Source of the DNA: Azonexus sp. | Lineage (GTDB): Bacteria; Pseudomonadota; Gammaproteobacteria; Burkholderiales; Rhodocyclaceae | DNA: 64,000 bases | Assembly: GCA_031260295.1 (NCBI GenBank) | Contig: JAIRKE010000028.1 | Coordinates: 62,001 to 126,000 of the forward strand | Reading direction: 5' to 3' | Part shown: positions 18,720 to 28,697 of the stretch, piece by piece | Position numbering within the stretch: the stretch's first letter is position 1 | How the letters are laid out: each line of letters opens with the position of its first letter | The notes under the pieces: model-generated | What the model was told of the DNA's origin: nothing | Databases searched by the model: none | The model's input: only the letters and a program-made list of their open reading frames with translations | Position numbers and translations under genes: made by a program

Positions 18720-18887
18720 ATGCCTTTCCCTCTCGCTTTTCTTGCTTTTGCTCTTCCAACTCTCGGCGAACTCGCCGGCATCACCGCAACGGTTGTTGTT
18801 TCCACTGTCGTTGCAAAAGCGACTTCCGATACTTACGATGCATTTTCCGATGCAGTTACAGAAAGATCGGAGGATGATGACGACTGA
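18720..18887 (+). CDS. Small ORF 2 of the CRISPR pocket (55 residues, membrane-like, acidic tail)
   Basis: The ATG at 18720 follows CTAGGAGATATATC, a strong ribosome site with good spacing. The product starts MPFPLAFLAFALPTLGELAG, continues with a hydrophobic stretch (ITATVVVSTVVA) and ends in a run of acidic residues (SEDDDD). This predicts one or two membrane segments or a signal-like N-terminus with a cytoplasmic acidic tail. I do not recognise it. Its position inside a type III CRISPR locus, on the opposite strand and behind a palindrome-containing duplicated leader, would fit an accessory, toxin-like or guard peptide, but that is speculation. Confidence 0.5.
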   Translation: MPFPLAFLAFALPTLGELAGITATVVVSTVVAKATSDTYDAFSDAVTERSEDDDD

Positions 18888-19002
18888 GCAGCGCAAGACC
18901 GGCAGTGATGGGAGCAGGACTTTTTTTTGTGCCAATGTGAAAATAATTTGCCGGTTATTCTAAAATTTATTGCTGAATCTTACAAAGCGGAAGGAATATC
19001 GT

Positions 19003-19176
19003 ATGAACCTGCTCAATTTTATCGCGAAAAAAACTGGCGAAGCGCTCGCTCGTGGGGTAATCCTGAATGGAGATCCCAAAAAGAACGGCGGCCACGATCA
19101 TCGCTACAACCGCGGCGATGACCGCACTCCGGCACAGGCAGAAGGGGACAGGAAAAGGAGGAACCCAAAGACCTGA
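19003..19176 (+). CDS. Small ORF 3 of the CRISPR pocket (57 residues, basic)
   Basis: The ATG at 19003 follows GGAAGGAATATCGT, a good ribosome site, and is preferred over the in-frame ATG at 18970, which has none. The product starts MNLLNFIAKKTGEALARGVI, an amphipathic helix, then turns hydrophilic and strongly basic (KKNGGHDHRY, DRKRRNPKT). I do not recognise it. It is convergent with the csx1-like gene, with a strong hairpin between the two stops. Confidence 0.45.
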   Translation: MNLLNFIAKKTGEALARGVILNGDPKKNGGHDHRYNRGDDRTPAQAEGDRKRRNPKT

Positions 19177-19222
19177 TTCGATCTGGCTTGGCGATGGAAC
19201 ATCCTGAAATTCCTCAATCCCC

Positions 19223-19250
19223 CGTCATTCCCGCCTTCGCGGGAATGACG
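19223..19250. terminator. Hairpin between convergent transcripts (dispersed CGTCATTCCCGC repeat)
   Basis: CGTCATTCCCGC and GCGGGAATGACG form a perfect 12-bp stem with a CTTC loop, followed by TGATTTTCAATTTTT. It lies between the stop of small ORF 3 and the stop of the csx1-like gene, so it can end both transcripts. The same palindrome is a widespread dispersed intergenic repeat in proteobacteria. A decayed copy (CGTCATTCCCGCGCGC) is at about 17260. Confidence 0.65.
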
Positions 19251-19316
19251 TGATTTTCAATTTTTAACGAGAATTGGCGAGCATGAACATGGGAGCGTCA
19301 AGGCGATAGGTAGTTT

Positions 19317-20778
<1,462 letters not shown>

Positions 20779-20802
20779 GGCAAGGGGATCGGTTGGCGTG
20801 GT

Positions 20803-21747
20803 TTATGGCATGGCATGGAGCAACCGGTAGCCGCCCAGACCAAAGCTGGCTTCCTTGCCCACATGCAGCCATTGCCCGAGATGCAGAAAGGGTACAAAGG
20901 GAGCGAGGTCGCCCGAGAGTTTCCAGGCGCCGATGACGCCGCCCAGGTCCATTTTGCGATCCTGGCGACTGGAGTAGCGCGTCCAGTCGCGCCAGTGCAG
21001 CTTCTTTTCGCTGCGAATAACTTCGGCTTGCGCGGCCAGGCCGGAAAAATCCAGCGCCAGTGGTCCCGCGCCATGAAATTCGTTCATCAAGGCCACGCGC
21101 CGCACCAAGGTGGTGAGTAGCCGGCGCGGCGTGTATTCCTCAGCGGTGGCGCGGCGGCCATTGGCTTGCAGGCGGAGCGGTGTGTCAAATTGCAGGGTAA
21201 GGCTTTCGGCCGCGCAATCCGGCGGTGGCGCGATGGTGGTGTCGTGGTCGTCAATGTGGCCGCCGGGGCCATCAAGCACCACGGTTTCTTGTTCGCCCAG
21301 ATGAACGACGCGCAGCAATTGCGCCGTGCCATCGCCGCGCCCTACTCCCCGCTGGAAGGCCCGGGCAAAAGCCCAAAAAACCAGCGCGGCCTGATCCAGC
21401 GCCCGTCCGGCCAGCACCAGATGAAAAGACAGCATTTCACCGGGCGCGTAATCGCGTTCGCCCCATTGCGGCGGCTCGATGATGTAGGGATGCGGCACTT
21501 GCGTGAATTTTTGCAGCGCGTGCTCGCCCGTGAGCCGGCTCTCAAAGATGGTGGCGTAGGGACAGGTCGCCAGAAGCGGGCAGGCATCGCAGCTTTTTTG
21601 CCGCGTCATGCAGGCCGCCGAGCGCAGGGCATGACCAAAGGCGCCGCGCAAGGCGGAGCCGGAGTAGGCGGGCAGGCGCAGCGCGGTTTCGACTGTGAAT
21701 TCGAGGCGATAGCGCGCCAGGGGGAGGGCGGTCGCCATGCGGCTCAT
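20803..21747 (-). CDS. cas6: CRISPR pre-crRNA endoribonuclease Cas6
   Basis: Cas6 cuts the array transcript at the base of each repeat hairpin. The 314-residue product begins LARYRLEFTVETALRLPAYS, has GSALRGAFGHALR, a cysteine cluster (CDACPLLATCPY) and ends with the glycine-rich loop (WLHVGKEASFGLGGYRLL) of RAMP proteins. This is the pfam10040-type Cas6 of type III loci. Its ATG at 21747 overlaps the csm5 stop (ATGA). An upstream in-frame ATG at 21828 lies inside csm5 and is rejected. Confidence 0.87.
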   Translation of the reverse strand: MSRMATALPLARYRLEFTVETALRLPAYSGSALRGAFGHALRSAACMTRQKSCDACPLLATCPYATIFESRLTGEHALQKFTQVPHPYIIEPPQWGERDYAPGEMLSFHLVLAGRALDQAALVFWAFARAFQRGVGRGDGTAQLLRVVHLGEQETVVLDGPGGHIDDHDTTIAPPPDCAAESLTLQFDTPLRLQANGRRATAEEYTPRRLLTTLVRRVALMNEFHGAGPLALDFSGLAAQAEVIRSEKKLHWRDWTRYSSRQDRKMDLGGVIGAWKLSGDLAPFVPFLHLGQWLHVGKEASFGLGGYRLLHAMP

Positions 21748-23456
21748 GCCGCGCCTCGCAGTTTGGCGAACTGGAGTTTCTTGCGCTGTTCCTTGGCGTC
21801 CCAGGGAGCGATGGCTTGCGGCAGGCATTTTTCCAGCATGTCGGCCAAGCTTGCCTTGTCGTTGGCGTTCCAGCCCGAATTTTCTTGCAGCGCCGTTTTG
21901 ACCAGACGATTGGCATCCTGGTACAGGCCGGATTTATTGGCGTCGGCGGGCTGCGTCTTGTAGTTGCCATGCGGCGGGAGCTTGCCCGCCCAGTCTTCGC
22001 AAGCCTGGCGCAGTTCTTCAATTTGCCGGGCCTGTTCCGTCATTTTGGCCAAGGCTTGGGCGCGTTGTTCGGCGGCGATGCGCTCAGCCTCGACGGCTTC
22101 GGCGCGAGTGGCGGCCTCGGCTTGCATCCGGGCTTTTTGCGCTGCGGCCTCCTGGCGCAGGGTTTGTAATTGGGCGCGCTGCTCGGCCATGTCGAGGCGG
22201 CCGTGACTCTGTTCGCGGCACCATTGCTGCAAGGCGGCGCAATCACCTTGCGGGTCGATTTCCACCACGGCCCAGCCAAAGGGGATGAGGTGCTTTTGAT
22301 CGTCTTCTACCTGGGCGGCCAGCCAGACGGTCTTGGTCGTGCTCGCGAAAGTGGGCGAACTGCCCCTAGCGCCCATGATTTTGATGCTGGCCACGCCTTC
22401 GCCGGTAAGGGTTTTGCTGTCGGCGCCGCCGTAGCGCCCCAGACGGACGAGGAAAGCGCTGCCGGCTTCCAGTTGCTGATCCAGCTCGTTGATGAGCGCT
22501 TCGATGCCGCGCTTCCAGTCCGGGCATACCAGGCCACGGCCATCCAGTACGGCCAGTTCCTGACTCAGGCGTTGCCGATGATAGGTGTTGGATTGTTGGG
22601 CCAGGCGTTTCAGATCGACGCTGCCTTGATTCGTCAGTTGTTCAGCGTGTGGCGTCAGCGCCTGGCCTTTGCCATCGACGGCGCCCGTTTGCCGCAACAG
22701 GGCGGGCAGGGTGACATCGGCGGCAAACAGGCGGTACTGACCGGGCAGGATGCAGTCTTTGCGCGCTGCGATGCCCTTGGGCTGCGCCTCTCTGCCGTCT
22801 TTCATTACTCGCTGCTTTTTGCGGTTGACGGCGAACAGCACTTCGCGCTCAGGCTCGCGCGTGGGCATGAGGTCGGCCACTTTGAGCAGGCGCAGCGGGC
22901 TGGTTTGGAAATCGCCTTGCAGCAGGCGCTTTTCCATGGCGGCGCTGGACTTGGCTTCGCCATTCCTTTTGAATTCCACGTCGTGGGGCTTGCGTTTGTC
23001 GTTGAGATCATCCAGCCAGGCGGTGCGCAGCGCGCCCTTGAAGCTGCTGCCGGGGATGAAAGGCTGTTGCAGCGCCCCGGTGTAAACGTGGCGCTCGATT
23101 TCGAGCTTGTTGAACACTTGATTGCCGTCAGCTTCCACATTGGCGGCCTTGCCGATGCGCTTTTCGTACTCGCGCGCCACGCCGGCGCAGACCGGCATGA
23201 CGACATAGGCATGGGTCTTGAAAGCTCCGGCGTGGTCGCGGAAAAAAGCTTGTATGCCGGGCAGGGAGCCGCGCCGCGCCACCGCCATCAGCTTGTCGCG
23301 CTGGGCATCGTTCAAGGCGGCGCGGCTGGGGTCGAAGCCATAGAGCCAGCCGTCTTCAATCACGTAATTGGTGGGTTCGAAGTCCTCGCCGCAGCCGATA
23401 TGGATGGGCGATAGCGGCGTCAAGCGTAGCCGGTGGGTGGTCAAGAATTGGCTCAT
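21744..23456 (-). CDS. csm5: Type III-A RAMP protein Csm5 with long coiled-coil C-terminal extension
   Basis: Csm5 caps the 3' end of the crRNA backbone in the Csm complex. The N-terminal domain has LRLTPLSPIHIGCGEDFEP, YVIEDGWLYGFDP and FIPGSSFKGALRTAWL, all typical. At 570 residues it is longer than usual Csm5 (about 350-400). From about 423 to 490 there is an alanine- and glutamate-rich coiled coil, then an ~80-residue tail (DANRLVKTALQENSGWNAN onward) that I do not recognise. Start and stop overlap csm4 and cas6 by four bases each (ATGA). Confidence 0.9.
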   Translation of the reverse strand: MSQFLTTHRLRLTPLSPIHIGCGEDFEPTNYVIEDGWLYGFDPSRAALNDAQRDKLMAVARRGSLPGIQAFFRDHAGAFKTHAYVVMPVCAGVAREYEKRIGKAANVEADGNQVFNKLEIERHVYTGALQQPFIPGSSFKGALRTAWLDDLNDKRKPHDVEFKRNGEAKSSAAMEKRLLQGDFQTSPLRLLKVADLMPTREPEREVLFAVNRKKQRVMKDGREAQPKGIAARKDCILPGQYRLFAADVTLPALLRQTGAVDGKGQALTPHAEQLTNQGSVDLKRLAQQSNTYHRQRLSQELAVLDGRGLVCPDWKRGIEALINELDQQLEAGSAFLVRLGRYGGADSKTLTGEGVASIKIMGARGSSPTFASTTKTVWLAAQVEDDQKHLIPFGWAVVEIDPQGDCAALQQWCREQSHGRLDMAEQRAQLQTLRQEAAAQKARMQAEAATRAEAVEAERIAAEQRAQALAKMTEQARQIEELRQACEDWAGKLPPHGNYKTQPADANKSGLYQDANRLVKTALQENSGWNANDKASLADMLEKCLPQAIAPWDAKEQRKKLQFAKLRGAA

Positions 23457-24418
23457 TCGCTGACTCCCGTCAGACTGGATGCTTGGTTTTCAGGAATGTG
23501 AATGGGTACGACAGGGCAGTAGCCTTGCTGCACGGTTTCCGGCATGGATAAGGAAACCGGCGCGGAGATGCCGCCCAAGCCCTGGCCGATGTGGGTGCAG
23601 GCGGCATCGGCACGCTCGGGCCAGAACACGCTGCCGGCCTTGGCCAGCAGCACGGGGCGCTTGAAGGGCTGGCCCGATTGCACGGCGAGGTCGCCGTGGC
23701 GACCAAAGCGGGTCACGGTGTTCCAGTAGCTGCGCTGAGGGCAAAAACCTAAGCCTTGCGGGGCGCAAGGGCCAAGGGTCAGGTAGGCGTTGGCGGCATC
23801 GCTGATTCGCAGGTCGGGCCAGGCTTGCAGGTCGTCGCTGGCTAACTCGAATTTGCCCAGGCCTATGCTGGCATCACGGCCAAAGCCTTGCTGTCCCATA
23901 TGGGCGAGGGCGGTGAAGATGTCGGCGGCGGAGATGCGTTCGGTATCCAGCACTAGCCATAGATCCAGTTCGCTGCCGGGCACGGGCCAGATTTGCGTCA
24001 TGGTGTACGGCGCAAACATGCCGGTGCCGGTGGTGCCGGTTTGGCGGTTGATGGTGTTGTGCGGCTGAGGGTGTTCCTTGCCTGTTTTCAGTTCGACGGC
24101 GAATTGCTGCCATTTCGATAAGGGTTCTGGCAGTGCGACCAAGGGGAGCCAGCGTTTTTTCTTCAACGCCTTGCGGTCGTCGCCATTGGCTTGCCATGTG
24201 TCGGAAGGCAGGCTGGGTAGCGGGATGTGGCCGTAAGGCAGGGCGTCGGAAACGATGGCAAAAGGCCGCCCCTCGGCGTAATCCTGCAACAAGGCGGTGA
24301 GTCGTTCGTTGCCGAGTTGGTGGCGCAAGGTCCAGCACAGTTGGCCGAATAGCGTGTCGCCGGCCAGTGGGGTGCCGAATGCGGTCAAGGGCCGCAAGGT
24401 GATGCGAAAGGTTTGCAT
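23453..24418 (-). CDS. csm4: Type III-A RAMP protein Csm4
   Basis: Csm4 (Cas5 group) holds the crRNA 5' tag next to Cas10. The 321-residue product starts MQTFRITLRPLTAFGTPLAG with DTLFGQLCWTLRHQLG, the standard Csm4 N-terminus, and has the glycine-rich GQQGFGRDASIGLGKFEL loop. The ATG at 24418 is 14 bp after the csm3 stop. A longer open frame upstream lies inside csm3 and is out of family. It overlaps csm5 by four bases. Confidence 0.9.
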   Translation of the reverse strand: MQTFRITLRPLTAFGTPLAGDTLFGQLCWTLRHQLGNERLTALLQDYAEGRPFAIVSDALPYGHIPLPSLPSDTWQANGDDRKALKKKRWLPLVALPEPLSKWQQFAVELKTGKEHPQPHNTINRQTGTTGTGMFAPYTMTQIWPVPGSELDLWLVLDTERISAADIFTALAHMGQQGFGRDASIGLGKFELASDDLQAWPDLRISDAANAYLTLGPCAPQGLGFCPQRSYWNTVTRFGRHGDLAVQSGQPFKRPVLLAKAGSVFWPERADAACTHIGQGLGGISAPVSLSMPETVQQGYCPVVPIHIPENQASSLTGVSE

Positions 24419-24432
24419 GACGAGCCTCGGTG

Positions 24433-25164
24433 TTACGACTGCGCTCTGTTGAAAGGCTGGATGGCGTCGAAGCGGGCCTGGGCGTTTTGCTGGTCGATGT
24501 TCAGATCGGCAAAGCGCACCTTGCCGTAGCCACGCGAGCCGGAGCCGCCGATGCTGTCCAGTTCCAACAACCTCAGGCCCTGCAAGACGGTAGTCAGTAA
24601 TTCGTCGCCATCGCCCGCGAGGCGCTTGACGGACAGGCGGAAGTCGAAGCGGGCGCCTGCGGGCACGCGCTCGGTCTGGCGCGGGTGCTCGGCCACGCCG
24701 GAGATGCGGTTGATGCGGTTTTCGCTTTTGACTTCGGTCAGCATCTGGTTGTTGTCGCGCACCTGCTTCTGCCAATCGGCTTGCAGCTTGCAGTCCCAGA
24801 ACGAGAGGCGGCTGGGGCCGAGGTCTTGCATCTGCTCCATGCCCAGCCTGGTATCGCCGCTGATGCCGAACAGTTGCAAGATGCGGCGCATCTCGGCCTT
24901 GACGGCTTCATTGGCGTCCTGATAGTCCTTCCAGCCCAGAGGCTCCATCCGAACGGCACCGCTGCGCCATTCGAGCAGGCTGCGCATCTTGCCCTTGAGA
25001 CTGGAGCCGGGGATGTAGGGTTCTTGCGTGTGCGGATGGCGGATAACGGCGTTGTCTACGCCGCCAATGCGCATTTCGCTGTCGCCCGCGCCGATGCGCA
25101 GACCGCTGATCAGTTCCAGCGTGGCGGTGATGGTTGTGATGGCGGTGAGTTGCGGTTGAGTCAT
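24433..25164 (-). CDS. csm3: Type III-A RAMP protein Csm3 (backbone RNase)
   Basis: Csm3 (Cas7) forms the backbone and cuts target RNA every six bases. The 243-residue product has LISGLRIGAGDSEMRIGGVD with Asp 37 at the position of the catalytic aspartate, IPGSSLKGKMRSLLEW, and the C-terminal SIGGSGSRGYGKV loop. All key parts are present, so target RNA cleavage is expected. It starts two bases after the csm2 stop. Confidence 0.94.
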   Translation of the reverse strand: MTQPQLTAITTITATLELISGLRIGAGDSEMRIGGVDNAVIRHPHTQEPYIPGSSLKGKMRSLLEWRSGAVRMEPLGWKDYQDANEAVKAEMRRILQLFGISGDTRLGMEQMQDLGPSRLSFWDCKLQADWQKQVRDNNQMLTEVKSENRINRISGVAEHPRQTERVPAGARFDFRLSVKRLAGDGDELLTTVLQGLRLLELDSIGGSGSRGYGKVRFADLNIDQQNAQARFDAIQPFNRAQS

Positions 25165-25166
25165 GG

Positions 25167-25643
25167 TTATTTCTCCTGGGCTTTGTAGAAGCCCATGAAG
25201 GCTTCCATGAACAATTTGGCGTGGCGCAGGCTTTCTGCGTCGCTGATCTGGCGGATCAGGTGGGCGAACAGGGTTTCAAAGGATTCGTCCACATGCTTAC
25301 GGCCTTTGGCATAGGCCACCTTGGCGATCAGCATCTGGATGAAGGGCGCGACTTCCTGGTATTTGGTTTTGCGGTCTTCCGGGGTGCGCTCGAAGTGGAC
25401 TTTTTCAAACCACATGACCAGTTCGTCGTAGAAACGGCGCAACTGGGTGGAGTTGTTGGTGTTCTGGCTTTTACCCTGGGCAATCACTTGGGCTTTGTTT
25501 TCCGCAATTTCGGAAAACAGCGCTGTCTGGATGTCCTTGAGCTGCACGTCGCTGGTGTCAATGTTTGGGCGCGGCGCTTCCCGGTGCTGCGGGTTGCCCC
25601 GGCCTTGGTTGTTTCTGTTGAAGTCGGCTGTGTTGGTTGTCAT
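25167..25643 (-). CDS. csm2: Type III-A small subunit Csm2
   Basis: The 158-residue product has a disordered N-terminus and an all-helical body (FYDELVMWFEKVHFE, FIQMLIAKVAYAKGRKHVDE, FMEAFMGFYKAQ), the pattern of Csm2, which lines the guide-target duplex. It lies between cas10 and csm3 in the standard III-A order. Csm2 is specific to subtype III-A, so with csm5 it fixes the subtype. Confidence 0.88.
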   Translation of the reverse strand: MTTNTADFNRNNQGRGNPQHREAPRPNIDTSDVQLKDIQTALFSEIAENKAQVIAQGKSQNTNNSTQLRRFYDELVMWFEKVHFERTPEDRKTKYQEVAPFIQMLIAKVAYAKGRKHVDESFETLFAHLIRQISDAESLRHAKLFMEAFMGFYKAQEK

Positions 25644-25654
25644 TGTGCGTCTCC

Positions 25655-28384
25655 TTAACGTTGACGGTAGAAATAATTGAAAAGCGGTATGCGAAAGTAC
25701 GTACCCAGCCCGTGTTCAGGATTAATGCCTTGCTTGCCCAGCACTTCGGCCAGGCGGGTTTGAACCTGCGCGCGGTGCTGGGGGGCTTTGTCCTTGAGTT
25801 TGTCCACCACGTAGCGGCGCGTGCGGTAGGCAAAGCGGCTGCGCCACATGGCGTGTTCGGGGTTTTGTTTGTCGGTAGCCAGGTCAATCAGATGCAGCAG
25901 GCCATACACATAACCGGTGGAAAGCTGATAGGCCGCACACAGTTCATCCAACTGCTGCTGCATGGATTCGAGCTTGTGCCATTCGGGCCAGCGCACGCGC
26001 TCATCGAACAACACGACGGCGTTTTTGCGTTGCTTCTGGTCGGGGTGATTGCTGGCTTTGGCGGCTTCCAAAGCATCTTCCGCCTGCGCGACCAGGGTGT
26101 GCATGGGCAGGCCCGGTTTGGTCATGCACATGCCAGCGGAGAAGGTGATGCCGGGGTTGTGCGCCACATAGGTCTTGAATTCCTCGGCCATGCGGGCGGC
26201 CAGCTTTTGTGTGCCGAGCCAGGGGCCGATGAGGAAGAAGTCGTCGCCGCCGGCAAACACTGTGTAGGTATTGGGAAATTCCGCAGCGCACAGGGCTGGC
26301 AGATAAACGGCAAAAAAGGCATTCATCTGCCGTGACAGCGCGGCCATCTTGGCAAAGGTGGGTGCCTGCAAGCCTTGCCGAAAGATGTCGCCCAGGTTGT
26401 CCACATCGCCCTTGAGCGTCATCAGCGCCACCTGGCCTTGCCAGTTGGCAGCGTTGCTGGTGTCGGCGGTTTTGGGTTGCCGGTCTTCACAGGCGATGTG
26501 ATTGAGGGTTTTGCCCGCGCCGAATTGCACATCTTCGGGGCGGATGTCTTCTTCCTGCCCTTTGTATTTGGCCTGGGTTTGTATGTCTTCTTCGCTAAAG
26601 TGCGGCACATAGGCATTGATGTAGCGCCTAGCGTAGCCGTGCCAGAGCGTGTCGTTCAGGTCTTTTGCCAGGCTGAAATCCCAGCAGCGCGCCAGGGCGC
26701 CGCTCTGCGCGAGCTTGCCGAATTTGCCGCTGCTGTCTTGGTCGGAGGTGAAGGCGATGGTGTAGCCAAAGATGGGGACTTCGAGCGGCTGCACGTTGGA
26801 ACCGCTGGTCAAGTCATCGGCTTGGCGCAGCACCAGCAAGCGATCCTGACGCGACAAGCCTTTGCCGATGGCGATCTGGTCGCGTGACAAGGCCGAAGAT
26901 GCCTTGTTACTGCCTTCATCCCGGTCAGCGGGCAGTCGGTTGTTGTACATGCACACGCCATGCGGGTAATCGACGGCAAACACGGTGGGCGCAGCGGCGG
27001 TCAGATCAAAGCGATGCAGCTTGGCTTTTTCCAGGTCGGCGAACAAGCCGTTCATCAGCGCCTTGAAGCGGTGTGTCGGCGCTTTGTCCAGAAAGTCGTT
27101 GCAACTGGCGCTTTTGCCCGCCAGCCCCAGCCCGGCAAGGCCAAAGCTGTGTAGCAGGAACCATTGGTTCAACTCGGCGCGCACGCTATCGAGCCGCGCC
27201 TTGGTATCGGTGGTATTGGGGGCAACGATGAGGAATTTGCCTGCTGCATTGGTGATCTGGCTGGTGGGAGGCAGTTCCAATGCATCGAGCACCTTGAGGG
27301 CCGCCAGTTCTGTGAACAGGGAGACTTGAAAGGAGCGCCCGCGCAGCAGGCGGGCGGCATCTTTGCGGGTTTGGCTTCCGTCGGCAAAGATGAAATCCTG
27401 AATGCCGAAAAAGTCCCCCTGAATGAGCAGAAACTTATGTTCGTCCCAGTCGGCATGCTCTTTCAGGCACTTGACGGCATGGGCATCGGTCTGGCCGTTG
27501 GCTTCATGCCAGCACCACAAGGCAACGGCCAGGGCGGCAGTGGTCTTGCTGTGGTCGTACAGCGAAACCTCGGGCTTGGCGCCAAAGGCCGTCGCCGAGG
27601 GAATGGCATGGGTAAAGCTCAACCATGCGGTGTCGAGATGATCCAGCCATAGCGGCCAGTTGCTGCGGTGAGAAGCAGGGATGTCTTCAAGCGCTTGCCG
27701 AAATTTTTGCCATAGCGCTGCGTATTCCTTTTGCGCGGGTGCGTCCTGGGATGGCTCACACGCTTCGCGCTTCTTTGGAAAAATCGACTCGGCCGAGAGG
27801 GGTTGCAGCGGGTAACGCCATTGCAGCGTCTGGGGGCTGTGGCCTGCCGAGGCACCCGCGATCTGCTCCAGCAGCGAAAGCATGCGAGCCTGGTAGTGAT
27901 TACGGCCTGTGGGGGTGTCGGTGTTTTCGTCTTTGGCGGCGTTATAGGTATCGAATTCTTCCCGCTCAAGGCCGCTGGCCACGCGATCCGCAGTGGCGAT
28001 GATCCATTGCAGAAAGGTTTCGGGCCGGTGGTGCGCGGCTGCGGCGTTGAGGAGTGAGTCGGCGTCCGTGCCCAGGCTACCCGCGCCGGCGCTGGCTTGT
28101 AGTTGCGCGCGGTTGACGAATGGGGCCATGTCGCCTTCGATAAGGCGGGGGACGTGTTGCTCGATGCAGTCGAACGCCAGGGCGGTGTAAGCCGCATGCA
28201 GGTGACTGTGGTAGCCGTTTTTGCCGCTATCGTCGGTGCGCCAGGGACAGTACTGAGTTTTGTGGGCAGCCAGAATTTCGGATGGCGCCTCGATGCGGGC
28301 GCGCTCGGCGAATTTGCCAAGATCGTGCAGATATGCGGCCAATGCTACACGGCAGGAGGCGTTAAGTTGTGGTGGCGTTGTCAT
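25655..28384 (-). CDS. cas10: Type III-A Cas10/Csm1 (HD nuclease and cyclic oligoadenylate synthetase)
   Basis: The 909-residue large subunit begins with an HD domain (YLHDLGKF, His 20-Asp 21) for single-stranded DNA cutting. Later come GDFFGIQDFIF at the first palm domain, LMTLKGDVDNLG, and AGGDDFFLIG at the second palm domain with GGDD at 712-715. GGDD is intact, so cyclic oligoadenylate synthesis is expected. I chose the ATG at 28384, six bases after AAGGAA; an earlier in-frame ATG at 28402 would swallow that site. It heads the operon cas10-csm2-3-4-5-cas6-csx16-csx1. Confidence 0.95.
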   Translation of the reverse strand: MTTPPQLNASCRVALAAYLHDLGKFAERARIEAPSEILAAHKTQYCPWRTDDSGKNGYHSHLHAAYTALAFDCIEQHVPRLIEGDMAPFVNRAQLQASAGAGSLGTDADSLLNAAAAHHRPETFLQWIIATADRVASGLEREEFDTYNAAKDENTDTPTGRNHYQARMLSLLEQIAGASAGHSPQTLQWRYPLQPLSAESIFPKKREACEPSQDAPAQKEYAALWQKFRQALEDIPASHRSNWPLWLDHLDTAWLSFTHAIPSATAFGAKPEVSLYDHSKTTAALAVALWCWHEANGQTDAHAVKCLKEHADWDEHKFLLIQGDFFGIQDFIFADGSQTRKDAARLLRGRSFQVSLFTELAALKVLDALELPPTSQITNAAGKFLIVAPNTTDTKARLDSVRAELNQWFLLHSFGLAGLGLAGKSASCNDFLDKAPTHRFKALMNGLFADLEKAKLHRFDLTAAAPTVFAVDYPHGVCMYNNRLPADRDEGSNKASSALSRDQIAIGKGLSRQDRLLVLRQADDLTSGSNVQPLEVPIFGYTIAFTSDQDSSGKFGKLAQSGALARCWDFSLAKDLNDTLWHGYARRYINAYVPHFSEEDIQTQAKYKGQEEDIRPEDVQFGAGKTLNHIACEDRQPKTADTSNAANWQGQVALMTLKGDVDNLGDIFRQGLQAPTFAKMAALSRQMNAFFAVYLPALCAAEFPNTYTVFAGGDDFFLIGPWLGTQKLAARMAEEFKTYVAHNPGITFSAGMCMTKPGLPMHTLVAQAEDALEAAKASNHPDQKQRKNAVVLFDERVRWPEWHKLESMQQQLDELCAAYQLSTGYVYGLLHLIDLATDKQNPEHAMWRSRFAYRTRRYVVDKLKDKAPQHRAQVQTRLAEVLGKQGINPEHGLGTYFRIPLFNYFYRQR

Positions 28385-28697
28385 TGTCCATTCCTTTTGC
28401 ATGCACTTTGAGTGTTCGTTTGAACCCTGGGCAGGTTCTTGTGTGAGTTCCCGCCATAGGCTGCCAAGCCAAACAGATCAGCTTTCCGTTCCTGCTGGTC
28501 AGTGTTTGCATCAAGGCGCCTGCGGATGGACTATAGCCGGACTCGCAGCTACGAACGGCAATGACAAGCTTGCGCAGCGATGGGATGCGACGTGTGGCCT
28601 GCATTTCCTGGACTTCGATAATTCGTCCCTTGGCTATTCCCTTGAAGCTGAGGCAGCCCTCAAGAGCATTCGCTCAGAAATGCTGCTCGACCAGCAC
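28385..28697 (-). promoter_or_regulatory. cas10 upstream region (313 bp, no gene)
   Basis: No ORF here has family resemblance or a ribosome site. The stretch must hold the promoter of the Cas10-Csm operon. At 28561-28573 it carries ATGACAAGCTTGC, a one-sided variant of the GGCAAGCTTGCC palindrome found at the other CRISPR promoters, though ~180 bp from the cas10 start. It ends at the isochorismatase stop, the right boundary of the island. Confidence 0.4.

Larger units (their letters stand above)
18481..18724 (+). repeat. Tandem duplication of a ~98-bp promoter/leader unit
   Basis: Bases 18481-18578 and 18628-18724 are diverged copies of one segment. Shared blocks in order are GGCAAGCTTG, AACAAA, ATTTTG, AATGA, CTAGACTGG, CACGTTGTG, TAGGAGAT and ATGCC. 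Each copy ends at an ATG with a strong AGGAG site. Copy 1 has the perfect palindrome GGCAAGCTTGCC; copy 2 has a perfect AGCACACGTTGTGCT (18681-18695) that is degenerate in copy 1. Duplication of a whole regulatory leader in front of two small ORFs is seen directly; its role is unknown. Confidence 0.7.

Noticed and set aside
28403-28604. Minus-strand 80-codon frame upstream of cas10
   Set aside because: No ribosome site and no family pattern; it would overlap the region that must hold the cas10 promoter.
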